DNA from: Sinorhizobium meliloti 4H41
GTDB lineage: Bacteria; Pseudomonadota; Alphaproteobacteria; Rhizobiales; Rhizobiaceae
Length of the DNA: 64,000 bases
Direction of reading: 5' to 3'
NCBI RefSeq assembly: GCF_000375585.1
Contig: NZ_AQWP01000005.1
Coordinates: forward strand, 248,001 to 312,000
The notes beneath the pieces are model-generated. The model did not search any database and was not told the origin of the DNA. It saw nothing but the letters and a program-made list of their open reading frames with translations. Both the position numbers and the translations under genes were made by a program. Shown piece after piece: positions 56,981 to 64,000 of the stretch (positions are counted from its first letter, which is position 1; every line of letters begins with the position of its first letter).

Positions 56981-58126
56981 ATGAACGGTCCAATGCCGGT
57001 GGTGCCGGTCTCGATCCTCACCGGCTTTCTCGGCGCGGGCAAGACGACCCTTCTGAACCGGGTGCTCAAGGATCCGGCGCTTGCCGACACGGCCGTTATC
57101 ATCAACGAATTCGGCGATGTCTCCATCGACCACCTCCTGGTCGAGGCTTCGAGTGACGGCGTCATCGAGCTTTCCGACGGCTGCCTGTGCTGCACCGTGC
57201 GCGGCGAGCTCGTCGATACGCTGGCCGATCTCATGGACCGGATGCAGACCGGCCGCATCAAGCCGCTGAAGCGCGTCGTCATCGAGACCACCGGTCTTGC
57301 CGATCCGGCACCGGTGCTTCAATCCGTCCTCGGCAATCCCGTGATTGCCCAGAATTTCCGGCTGGACGGAGTCGTCACCGTCGTCGATGCGGTCAATGGC
57401 GAGCAGACGATCGCCAATCATGTGGAGGCCATGAAGCAGATCGCGGTGGCCGACCGGCTGGTGATCAGCAAGAGCGGGCTCGCCAAAGATGATGGGATCG
57501 GCAGGCTCGAGGCGCAGCTCAGGGATCTCAACCCGCGCGCGCCGATCATCGACGGCGACACGGAAAAGGCGGGCCGGGCCGATCTCTTCGCCTGCGGTCT
57601 TTACGACGCCTCGACCAAGGTCGCCGATGTCGGGCGCTGGCTTCAGGACGAGGCCCATGCGGACGACCACCACCACCACCACCACCATGACCACCACCAC
57701 GAAGATGGCCACGGCCATGGGAACCACCATCACGACGTCAATCGTCATGGTTCGGACATCCGCTCATTCAGCATCGTGCATGACCGGCCGATCGAACCGA
57801 TGGCGCTAGAGATGTTCATCGACCTCCTGCGCTCGGCCCATGGAGAAAAGCTGCTGCGCATGAAGGCGATCGTTTCCGTCGCGGACAATCCGGAGAGGCC
57901 GGTGGTGCTGCACGGCGTGCAGACGGTCTTTCACGCGCCGGAACGGCTTGCCGCCTGGCCCGACCCGGCCGATCGCCGGACGCGAATGGTGCTGATCACC
58001 AAAGGCCTGGAGGAAGCATTCGTGCGCGACCTCTTCGACGCCTTCACCGGCAAGCCGCGCGTCGACCGACCGGATGCGCAGGCGCTCGCGGACAACCCCC
58101 TGGCGGTGCCGGGGATGAAGTTCTGA
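56981..58126 (+). CDS. CobW/COG0523 GTPase with long histidine-rich loop
   Basis: The 381-residue G3E GTPase has Walker A GFLGAGKTT (about 11-19) and the metal motif GCLCC (CxCC, about 67-71). The GTPase motif NEFGD and a base-specificity SKSG (about 163-166) are present. A His-rich segment (about 224-255) has more than 20 His, with Asp. The C-terminal CobW domain follows (about 260-375). COG0523 proteins include zinc chaperones and cobalamin-metallochaperones. The His-rich loop and location after a peptidoglycan carboxypeptidase favour a zinc chaperone or storage role (inference); no zinc uptake regulator site was seen. Confidence 0.9.
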   Translation: MNGPMPVVPVSILTGFLGAGKTTLLNRVLKDPALADTAVIINEFGDVSIDHLLVEASSDGVIELSDGCLCCTVRGELVDTLADLMDRMQTGRIKPLKRVVIETTGLADPAPVLQSVLGNPVIAQNFRLDGVVTVVDAVNGEQTIANHVEAMKQIAVADRLVISKSGLAKDDGIGRLEAQLRDLNPRAPIIDGDTEKAGRADLFACGLYDASTKVADVGRWLQDEAHADDHHHHHHHDHHHEDGHGHGNHHHDVNRHGSDIRSFSIVHDRPIEPMALEMFIDLLRSAHGEKLLRMKAIVSVADNPERPVVLHGVQTVFHAPERLAAWPDPADRRTRMVLITKGLEEAFVRDLFDAFTGKPRVDRPDAQALADNPLAVPGMKF

Positions 58127-58190
58127 CGGCTCCGGCCGGACTTTCTTCATCAGCACCCGCTCGCCGGTGGGCTTGAGAAAGGAATGGGTC

Positions 58191-58424
58191 TTGGACAGTT
58201 CGACCGTGTTCATCAGTAACCGTAGCCAGGCGGTGCGGCTGCCAAAGGCCGTCGCCTTTCCCGAGAGCGTGCATCAGGTCGATATTCTCAAGATCGGCCG
58301 CAGCCGCGTGATCGTGCCCCAGGGCAAAAGATGGGACGATCTGTTCCCCAGCGGGCCGCGCCTCAGCGAGGATTTCATGAGCGAGCGTAAGCAGCCGGTG
58401 GCGGAAACGCGCGGATCGTTCTGA
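58191..58424 (+). CDS. vapB: VapB-type antitoxin, orphan
   Basis: The 77-residue AbrB-fold antitoxin has the characteristic VFISNRSQAVRLPKAVAF at the start and a Glu/Arg-rich tail. The TTG at 58191 follows AAGGAATGGGTC and gives the family N-terminus; a start at 58167 would add eight atypical residues. Its stop overlaps the ATG of a vapC remnant (TGATG), the normal vapBC arrangement, but the toxin gene is broken. The antitoxin may be a relic or act on another toxin. Confidence 0.82.
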   Translation: MDSSTVFISNRSQAVRLPKAVAFPESVHQVDILKIGRSRVIVPQGKRWDDLFPSGPRLSEDFMSERKQPVAETRGSF

Positions 58425-58524
58425 TGCTCACCCAAATGCGCGCAGCGAAGGGCTGATTGTCGTGACCAACAATATACGCGAGATCGTCCGCATGCCGGGT
58501 GTAAGGGTCGAGAACTGGCTGTGA
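58424..58524 (+). pseudogene. vapC: vapC remnant (C-terminus only)
   Basis: From 58426 the frame reads AHPNARSEGLIVVTNNIREIVRMPGVRVENWL and stops at 58522. This is the conserved C-terminal end of VapC PIN-domain RNases (the TNN-RE-RV-GLRVENW pattern). The N-terminal PIN domain with its acidic residues is absent. The ATG at 58424 enters another frame that stops after ten residues. This indicates an internal deletion that joined the start to the end of vapC. Confidence 0.8.
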
Positions 58525-58557
58525 CAGATCCGAAGGCGCGATGCGCCGCCAATTTAG

Positions 58558-58794
58558 TTAGCACCGCTTGCGAATGAGGAAACGATGTCCGTCTGCGAGC
58601 GGCTCAGCCTGCTCCAGCCGGTGCCCGTCCTCGTTGCAGAAATGCGGGATGTCTATCACGGCCAGCGGGTCGGTCGTTTCGATCTCGATGAGCGCGCCGG
58701 GCGGCAGGTTTTCCATTCGCTTGCGCGTCTTCAAAACGGGAAGGGGACATTTCAGCCCCCTCAGATCGTAGCGTAGCCTCGCTTCCTCGGGCAT
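58558..58794 (-). CDS. tusA: TusA-family sulfurtransferase
   Basis: The 78-residue protein has the TusA core LRGLKCPLPVLKTRKRM, with the reactive Cys in CPxP (Cys16), and LIEIETTDPLAVIDIPHFC. TusA-type proteins carry a persulfide for tRNA thiolation or molybdenum cofactor and iron-sulfur assembly. MnmA is encoded at 31451, so a role in tRNA thiolation is possible. The ATG at 58794 overlaps the stop of the upstream L,D-transpeptidase gene (TGATG), indicating co-translation. Confidence 0.92.
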   Translation of the reverse strand: MPEEARLRYDLRGLKCPLPVLKTRKRMENLPPGALIEIETTDPLAVIDIPHFCNEDGHRLEQAEPLADGHRFLIRKRC

Positions 58795-60236
58795 CAGTTG
58801 CCCCAGAGTTTCCAGAACGGGCGCTTCTTCGGCTGCTCGGCGGGCTGCTGTTCTGGTGCTTGCGCTTGCGCATTCCCGGCGGGAGCGGCGGCCACCTGAG
58901 CATTGTCCTGCGCCGGCGGTGCTGCCTGCTGCCCGCCGGCGGCGGCTGGCGGCTGGCCCGGTGCGGGCTGTTGAGCGGTTGGCTGGCCTGCGGCCTGCTG
59001 CGCGGGAGTCCCGGCGGCGGGTGCGGCTGGCGCGGCCGCCGGCTCGTTGCGAGAGAACAGGCCCCAGAGCGACTTCCTCGGGGGCTCGGCCTGTACCGCT
59101 GCCTGCTCCACGGGGCGCTCGAGCGGGTTGGCCTGCGGCACCGGCGGGCCCTTGCCTTCGCGGGCCGCCTTTTCCAGCGCTTCCTTCTGGATCAAGGTTG
59201 CCTGCTTGGCTTCCTCGGCCTCTTTCTGTTCGGCAAGCTTCTTTTCGAGATCGCTTACCTTGAGCAGCTTGCCCGCATCGAGCGAGGTGCCGGTCGGCGC
59301 ATAGGCAAGCTCGCGGCCCTTGCGCTGATCGGCGACGACCGCCTTGCGTTCGGCCTCGGTCGGCTCGTACCAGACCATGCCCTCAAATTTCTTCAAGGCC
59401 TTCTCGTAGTCGCGCCGATAGTCCTTGTCGTAGCTCGCCATCGCCATCTGCAGCGCCGGCGGCGTCGTCATGGCAGGGCACTGGCCGGCCGCACTGAACT
59501 GCCCCTCAGCCTGCTGATTGAAGACGTATTTCCTCTCGCAGACATTCACTGCCGGCGGGCGCTTGGTCACTTCGAACTGGTCGTAGCCGACCTTCAGCAT
59601 CTTCCAGAATTCGATGTTCGGATTGTCGCGGTGGCGCGCCATGTTTTCCGCCGTCATGCGGAAGGGAAAGGCTTGAAGCTGCACGCTTTCCTGGCCGCCC
59701 TTGAACGCGTCGCGGGCGAGCGCGAAGATCTCGATGATCTGCTCGTTCGTCATCGAATAGCAGCCGGCCGAAGAGCAGGCACCGTGGATCATCAGATGGG
59801 TGCCGGTGCGGCCGTTGGCCTTGTCATATGTGTTCGGATAGCCCGTATTGATCGCCAGGTAGTAGCTCGAATTCGGGTTCATCTGGTGCGGATAGAGCGG
59901 GTAAAATCCCTCCGGCGCCTGCCGGTCTCCCTCCTTCATCTTAGGCCCGAGCTTGCCCGACCATGCGCAGATCTTGTAGCTCTTCAGAAGCTGGAACCGG
60001 TTCGCCGTGTTCGCCTTCCAGACTTCGAGCGTCCCTTCTTCCTTGAAGATGCGCAACAGGATCGGGGACGTCTTCTGCATGCCCAGCTCGCGCATCTTGC
60101 TGACCATCTTGCCCGAAAGCTGATACTCGGTCTTGTTCTTGACGGACGACAGGTTGACCGAATCGAGCGTCTCGTTGGTGCAGCCCGCAAGAGCGGCTGC
60201 GACAGCGGCGGTGAGGACAAGGTTCCTGAAACGCAT
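58794..60236 (-). CDS. L,D-transpeptidase (YafK/YkuD family) lipoprotein
   Basis: The 480-residue protein has a lipobox at the N-terminus (ALAGC, about 14-18). Its catalytic YkuD/ErfK domain has the motif HGACSSAGCYSM (about 149-160, catalytic Cys near 157). A low-complexity Ala/Gln/Pro-rich C-terminal half (about 380-470) follows. The YafK class forms or removes L,D-crosslinks or couples lipoprotein to peptidoglycan. ATG at 60236 fits the lipoprotein signal. The stop shares a base with the tusA start. The long Ala/Gln tail is unusual for the family. Confidence 0.88.
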   Translation of the reverse strand: MRFRNLVLTAAVAAALAGCTNETLDSVNLSSVKNKTEYQLSGKMVSKMRELGMQKTSPILLRIFKEEGTLEVWKANTANRFQLLKSYKICAWSGKLGPKMKEGDRQAPEGFYPLYPHQMNPNSSYYLAINTGYPNTYDKANGRTGTHLMIHGACSSAGCYSMTNEQIIEIFALARDAFKGGQESVQLQAFPFRMTAENMARHRDNPNIEFWKMLKVGYDQFEVTKRPPAVNVCERKYVFNQQAEGQFSAAGQCPAMTTPPALQMAMASYDKDYRRDYEKALKKFEGMVWYEPTEAERKAVVADQRKGRELAYAPTGTSLDAGKLLKVSDLEKKLAEQKEAEEAKQATLIQKEALEKAAREGKGPPVPQANPLERPVEQAAVQAEPPRKSLWGLFSRNEPAAAPAAPAAGTPAQQAAGQPTAQQPAPGQPPAAAGGQQAAPPAQDNAQVAAAPAGNAQAQAPEQQPAEQPKKRPFWKLWGN

Positions 60237-60479
60237 CGGCAAAAGCCCGTTCTAGCCACATTCTATCCGTGCACGCCTGTTCCACGAAGGGCAGGCGTCA
60301 ACGAATCAGTACGTTATTATTCTTCACGAAATCTTAACCGTGCAGGCGCCCCCTGCGAATGGCCACCTCTCATGACCTGATGAATATGGCCAAGATTTGG
60401 CCACAGTCCGATTTACGGTTGCCGACCGCCTGGAATAATCGCAATGGTTCGGATTGGAACGGCTCGGACGGAGCCGTAA

Positions 60480-61433
60480 TCAGAGGTTACGGCCGATATT
60501 CAGATATTTCTGCCGCCGGTCGGCCCGCAATTCGTCGCCATTGCGTGCGGAAAGCTCCTTGAGAGCGTCGCCGATCACGGTTTCCGTGCGGCTGATGACC
60601 GCGTCCGGGTCGCGGTGGGCTCCACCGACAGGCTCCGGGATTATTCCGTCGATGACGCCGAGCGACTTCAGGTCTTCGGCGGTGATCTTCATGTTGCTGG
60701 CGGCTTCCTTGGCGCGCGTCGAGTCGCGCCAGAGGATCGAGGCCGCACCTTCCGGGGAGATCACGCTGTAGATCGCGTGCTCCAGCATGTAGACGCGGTT
60801 GCCGGTCGCAATCGCGATCGCGCCGCCCGAGCCGCCTTCGCCGATCACCACGGTGACGATCGGCACCTTGACGTTGAGGCACATTTCGGTCGAGCGGGCG
60901 ATCGCCTCGGCCTGGCCCCGCTCCTCGGCGTTGACGCCCGGATAGGCGCCTGCCGTGTCGACCAGCGTTATCAGCGGCAGGCCGAAACGGTCGGCCATCT
61001 CCATTATGCGCGTCGCCTTGCGATAGCCCTCGGGGCGGGGGCTGCCGAAATTGTGCTTGATACGCGACTTGGTGTCGTTGCCCTTCTCCTGACCGATGAC
61101 GGCGACGGGCGTGCCGTGAAAGCGGGCAAGCCCCGCCTGGATCGCGTCGTCATTGGCGAAATTCCGGTCGCCGGCAAGCGGCGTAAACTCGGTGAAGAGG
61201 CGCGAGGCATAGTCCAGGAAATGCGGGCGCGAGGGGTGGCGAGCGACCTGGGTCTTCTGCCAGGGGGACAATTTCGAATAGATCTCGACCATCGCATCGC
61301 GGACGCGCCCTTCCAATCGGGCGATCTCGTCTGATGTGTTAACGCTCTCGTCTTCGCTGGCGAGCTTCTTCAGTTCGAGAATCTTGCCTTCGAGATCAGA
61401 GATGGGTTTTTCGAAGTCGAGATAATTGTGCAT
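60480..61433 (-). CDS. accA: AccA, acetyl-CoA carboxylase carboxyltransferase subunit alpha
   Basis: The 317-residue protein has N-terminal [19 protein letters not shown] and [13 protein letters not shown], then [34 protein letters not shown] and [10 protein letters not shown]. It is the alpha subunit of the carboxyltransferase that makes malonyl-CoA for fatty-acid synthesis together with AccD, which is not in the window. Start at 61433. It lies 63 bp downstream of xerD on the same strand, a common rhizobial pairing. Confidence 0.96.
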   Translation of the reverse strand: MHNYLDFEKPISDLEGKILELKKLASEDESVNTSDEIARLEGRVRDAMVEIYSKLSPWQKTQVARHPSRPHFLDYASRLFTEFTPLAGDRNFANDDAIQAGLARFHGTPVAVIGQEKGNDTKSRIKHNFGSPRPEGYRKATRIMEMADRFGLPLITLVDTAGAYPGVNAEERGQAEAIARSTEMCLNVKVPIVTVVIGEGGSGGAIAIATGNRVYMLEHAIYSVISPEGAASILWRDSTRAKEAASNMKITAEDLKSLGVIDGIIPEPVGGAHRDPDAVISRTETVIGDALKELSARNGDELRADRRQKYLNIGRNL

Positions 61434-61496
61434 CAGACGCGTTTCCGATCGTTTTTCGACAAGGGCCGCCCTGCCAAGTCATTCCATCAGGCGGAC

Positions 61497-62423
61497 CTAA
61501 TCCTGTTTTTTCGCCTGTTTGGCAAGGGGGTGATGGTTCTGCACGAGGTCGTGAAGCCGTTCTTCCAGCACATGCGTATAGATTTGTGTCGTGGAAATGT
61601 CTGAATGGCCGAGCAGTTCCTGCACGGCGCGAAGGTCGGCGCCGTTGGCGAGCAGATGACTGGCGAAGGCATGGCGCAGCACGTGCGGCGAAATCGCCGC
61701 CACCCGGATGCCTGCCCGCGCTGCGAGGCTCTTGAGGTCGCGGGCAAAGACCTGCCGCGGCAGATGGCCGGCCTTGCCGTTGGAGGGGAACAGCCAGGGG
61801 CTGTCCGCACCGTCTTCCTGCAGTTGTTCGCCATAGGCGCGCATGGCGCGGATCGCCGCCTGCGACAGCGGTACGAGCCTTTCCTTGTTACCCTTGCCGC
61901 GAATTATGAGAAAACGCCCGTTCTGCGCAAGCACGCTTGCCGGAAGCGAAACGAGTTCGCTGACGCGCATGCCTGTCGCATAAAGGAGCTCGATCAGCGC
62001 GTGCATGCGCATCGCATCGCCCTTGCCGGATTTCGCCTCCGCTTCCGCCTGGCCGATCAGCCGGGTGACGTGTTCGATGCTCAGCGTCTTGGGGAGTGTG
62101 CGGGCTTTCTTCGGCGCGTCGAGGATGCCCGTCGGGTCGTCCGTGCGCAGCCCCTCAGCATAGAGGAACTTGTAAAATTGCCGGAGCGCCGAGAGCCGCC
62201 GCGCTTGCGATGACGATTTGAAGCCCTGGCCTGCGAGATGGGAGAGATAGCTTCTGAGATCGTCGGCCGAGGCGTCGGTGAGCCCGGTGCCGCGCGTGCG
62301 CAGGAAGGAACGCGCGTCCTCGAGGTCGCGCTCGTAGGATTGCAGCGTGTTTACCGCCGCTCCACGCTCGGCGCTCATCATTTCCAGGAAGGATTCGACG
62401 TAGGCTGCGGACATATCCGTCAT
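61497..62423 (-). CDS. xerD: XerD, site-specific tyrosine recombinase
   Basis: The 308-residue integrase-family protein has an N-terminal SAM-like core-binding domain (about 5-95) and a catalytic domain with the conserved Arg in [12 protein letters not shown] (about 150), [12 protein letters not shown] (His-x2-Arg, about 249-252) and the nucleophile Tyr in TTQIYTHV. XerD with XerC resolves chromosome dimers at dif; no dif site was identified in the window. The start at 62423 overlaps the stop of a small upstream gene (ATGA), and a second ATG lies three codons on. Confidence 0.94.
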   Translation of the reverse strand: MTDMSAAYVESFLEMMSAERGAAVNTLQSYERDLEDARSFLRTRGTGLTDASADDLRSYLSHLAGQGFKSSSQARRLSALRQFYKFLYAEGLRTDDPTGILDAPKKARTLPKTLSIEHVTRLIGQAEAEAKSGKGDAMRMHALIELLYATGMRVSELVSLPASVLAQNGRFLIIRGKGNKERLVPLSQAAIRAMRAYGEQLQEDGADSPWLFPSNGKAGHLPRQVFARDLKSLAARAGIRVAAISPHVLRHAFASHLLANGADLRAVQELLGHSDISTTQIYTHVLEERLHDLVQNHHPLAKQAKKQD

Positions 62424-62569
62424 TGCGGCTTGTTGACCCGTTCCGAGGGAATGCGCACGGTTACGTCCCGCTCAACCGGGTCGACGAAAGTGACGAGCGC
62501 CACCATCGCGCCATAGACCATGCCGGCTCCGACGGCGCAGATGAACAGGAAGCGGAAGAGGGTGGGCAT
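62420..62569 (-). CDS. Small membrane protein overlapping xerD
   Basis: A 49-residue protein has an N-terminal helix about residues 4-28 ([20 protein letters not shown] type) and a short charged C-terminal tail. AGGAGA lies 5 bp before the ATG at 62569, and its TGA overlaps the xerD ATG (ATGA). The start signal, the hydrophobic segment and the overlap together argue for a real gene co-translated with xerD. No family is recognised. Confidence 0.72.
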   Translation of the reverse strand: MPTLFRFLFICAVGAGMVYGAMVALVTFVDPVERDVTVRIPSERVNKPQ

Positions 62570-62803
62570 TCAAGTCTCCTCTGCATGGCGCCGGAAAGGA
62601 ACGGTACGGCATCGGATCATGCCGTCTGTTCGAAGCGTTACCACGATCGCTGCAGTCGAGCAGGGCGTTTCGCTGGCGCGGATGCGTGATCTATATGAAC
62701 GGGCCCGCCCTGAAGTTCAAGAAGCCGGCGCGACACCAAGCGACGGCTTGACGCTCCCCCCCGTTTTGTCGATACCGGAGAGGAATGGGGAATTTGAAGC
62801 GCA

Positions 62804-63382
62804 ATGAACGATGTGACCGAACCGGTTTCCGCGACGCTGGCCGAAAGGGCGAAGCGCACTCTCGGTAAGCGTAATCTCGTTTTCATCGGCCTGATGGGGG
62901 CGGGTAAATCGGCAATCGGTCGGCTGACCGCCCAGGCGCTTGGCGTTCCTTTCGTCGATTCCGACCACGAGATCGAGCGGGTCTCGCGCATGACGGTCAG
63001 CGATCTCTTCGCAACCTACGGCGAGGAAGAGTTCCGGGCGCTGGAAGCCCGCGTGCTGAAGCGCCTGCTCAGGTCCGGCCCGCGGGTGGTGTCGACCGGC
63101 GGCGGCGCCTATATCAACGAGCGCTCGCGGCGGCATATCAAGAAGGGCGGCCTGACCATATGGCTCAACGCCGAGCTGGACGTGCTATGGGAGCGGGTGA
63201 ACAAGCGCGACACCCGGCCGCTTCTGAAGACCGAGAATCCGAAGCAGACGCTCGAGAACCTGATGCGCGCGCGCTACCCGATCTATGCCGAGGCGGACCT
63301 GACCGTTCTCTCGCGCGATGTGAAAAAGGAAGCGATGGTCGAGGAGGTTCTCGCCGCCATCGCCGATCATCAGAAGGCCTGA
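62804..63382 (+). CDS. aroK: AroK, shikimate kinase
   Basis: The 192-residue protein has Walker A GLMGAGKSA (about 29-37), the shikimate-binding DSDHEIE (about 52-58), the FATYGEEEFR segment and the GGGAY loop (about 99-103) of the family. It phosphorylates shikimate at O3. The N-terminal 20 residues are an extension common in rhizobia. The ATG at 62804 is divergent from the xerD side across about 230 bp. aroB follows after 4 bp; aroK-aroB is the usual pair. Confidence 0.95.
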   Translation: MNDVTEPVSATLAERAKRTLGKRNLVFIGLMGAGKSAIGRLTAQALGVPFVDSDHEIERVSRMTVSDLFATYGEEEFRALEARVLKRLLRSGPRVVSTGGGAYINERSRRHIKKGGLTIWLNAELDVLWERVNKRDTRPLLKTENPKQTLENLMRARYPIYAEADLTVLSRDVKKEAMVEEVLAAIADHQKA

Positions 63383-63386
63383 AGCC

Positions 63387-64000
63387 ATGACCAGCCATGT
63401 AATGCCAACCGCCGAGCGCAGGGTCCGCGTCGATCTCGCAGAGCGTTCCTACGATATTCTCATCGGCCCCGGTCTGATCGCCGCGGCAGGCCGGGAGGTC
63501 GCTTCCCGGCTCAAGGGCCGGAAGATGGCGGTCATCACCGACGAGAACGTCGCGCCCCGCTACCTCGAACCGCTTATAGCGAGCCTCGGGGAAAGCGGCA
63601 TCGAGGCTGTCTCCCTGATCCTGCCGGCAGGCGAGAAGACCAAGAGCTTCGAGCATCTGATCCCGGTTTGCGAGGCCGTCCTCGGCGCCAGAATCGAGCG
63701 CAACGACGCGGTGATCGCGCTCGGCGGCGGCGTGATCGGCGATCTTACCGGCTTTGCCGCCGGTATCGTCCGCCGCGGTTCGCGCTTCATCCAGATCCCG
63801 ACATCGCTGCTGGCGCAGGTCGATTCCTCCGTCGGGGGCAAGACAGGGATCAATTCGCCGCACGGCAAGAACCTGATCGGCGTCTTCCATCAGCCGGACC
63901 TCGTCCTCGCCGATACCGCCGCGCTCGACACGCTGAGCCCGCGCGAGTTCCGCGCAGGCTATGCCGAGGTCGCGAAATACGGGCTGATCGACAAGCCGGA
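63387..64000 (+). CDS. aroB: AroB, 3-dehydroquinate synthase (3' end outside window)
   Basis: The first 204 residues are visible and the frame runs off the end at 64000. The NAD-binding and active-site segments typical of the family are present: GGGVIGDLTGFAAG (about 112-125), IQIPTSLLAQVDSSVGGKTGIN (about 135-156) and GYAEVAKYGL near the end. The enzyme converts DAHP to 3-dehydroquinate in the shikimate pathway. ATG at 63387 lies 4 bp after the aroK stop. Confidence 0.96.
   Translation, partial: MTSHVMPTAERRVRVDLAERSYDILIGPGLIAAAGREVASRLKGRKMAVITDENVAPRYLEPLIASLGESGIEAVSLILPAGEKTKSFEHLIPVCEAVLGARIERNDAVIALGGGVIGDLTGFAAGIVRRGSRFIQIPTSLLAQVDSSVGGKTGINSPHGKNLIGVFHQPDLVLADTAALDTLSPREFRAGYAEVAKYGLIDKP

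Overview
The window is a contiguous stretch of GC-rich alphaproteobacterial chromosome. Gene content and order (tol-pal, cpoB, tilS, ftsH, glmM; serC, serA, purA, rpoH; chpT, ctrA, sciP; hutXWV; accA, xerD, aroK, aroB), mosaic palindromic intergenic repeats and a GANTC-rich ctrA promoter point to a Rhizobiales member, most like Sinorhizobium/Ensifer. This is an inference from recognised families and synteny; no database search was run.

Layout. 1-4679: the tol-pal envelope cluster (tolR end, tolA, tolB, pal, cpoB). 4691-9738: tilS, ftsH, glmM. 9960-11929: two tandem outer-membrane beta-barrel paralogues separated by a repeat. 11985-14921: a serC-motif-like leader RNA followed by serC-serA. 14990-19729: a DMT permease (minus), purA, and a long acidic single-pass membrane protein. 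19730-20344: a mosaic repeat region. 20345-24871: rpoH and rluD (minus), a small membrane protein and a SpoU methyltransferase (plus), and a coiled-coil membrane protein (minus). 25019-30044 is a cell-cycle island: eipA, chpT, a degenerate receiver protein, ctrA, a FliJ-like gene, a GNAT gene and sciP. It holds six GANTC sites and near-consensus CtrA boxes. 30447-35189: a LuxR solo, mnmA, tRNA-Met(CAT) and a run of small genes of unknown function.

35243-43814 is a histidine-utilisation and transport block (hutD, a YjiH-type permease, a HutH-like protein, hutV, hutW, hutX, hutF, divergent hutC). The HutH-like protein lacks the Ala-Ser-Gly triad that makes the MIO cofactor of histidine ammonia-lyases. 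43845-51621 is the most unusual part. Two large paralogues each fuse a hydroxylysine-kinase-like phosphotransferase, an M23/LytM-like module and a class III PLP phospho-lyase/aminotransferase domain. They surround a polar amino-acid ABC binding protein and an Lrp/AsnC regulator. One M23 module keeps its metal ligands and the other has lost them. I infer a route that imports, phosphorylates and eliminates an amino alcohol.

51674-58126: an AraC regulator with a divergent alcohol dehydrogenase that has lost half of its structural-zinc cysteines, an AsnC regulator with an M20 amidohydrolase, and a penicillin-binding carboxypeptidase followed by a His-rich COG0523 GTPase. 58191-58524: a vapB antitoxin with a vapC remnant. 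58558-64000: tusA overlapping an L,D-transpeptidase lipoprotein gene, accA, xerD with an overlapping 49-residue membrane protein gene, aroK, and aroB running off the end.
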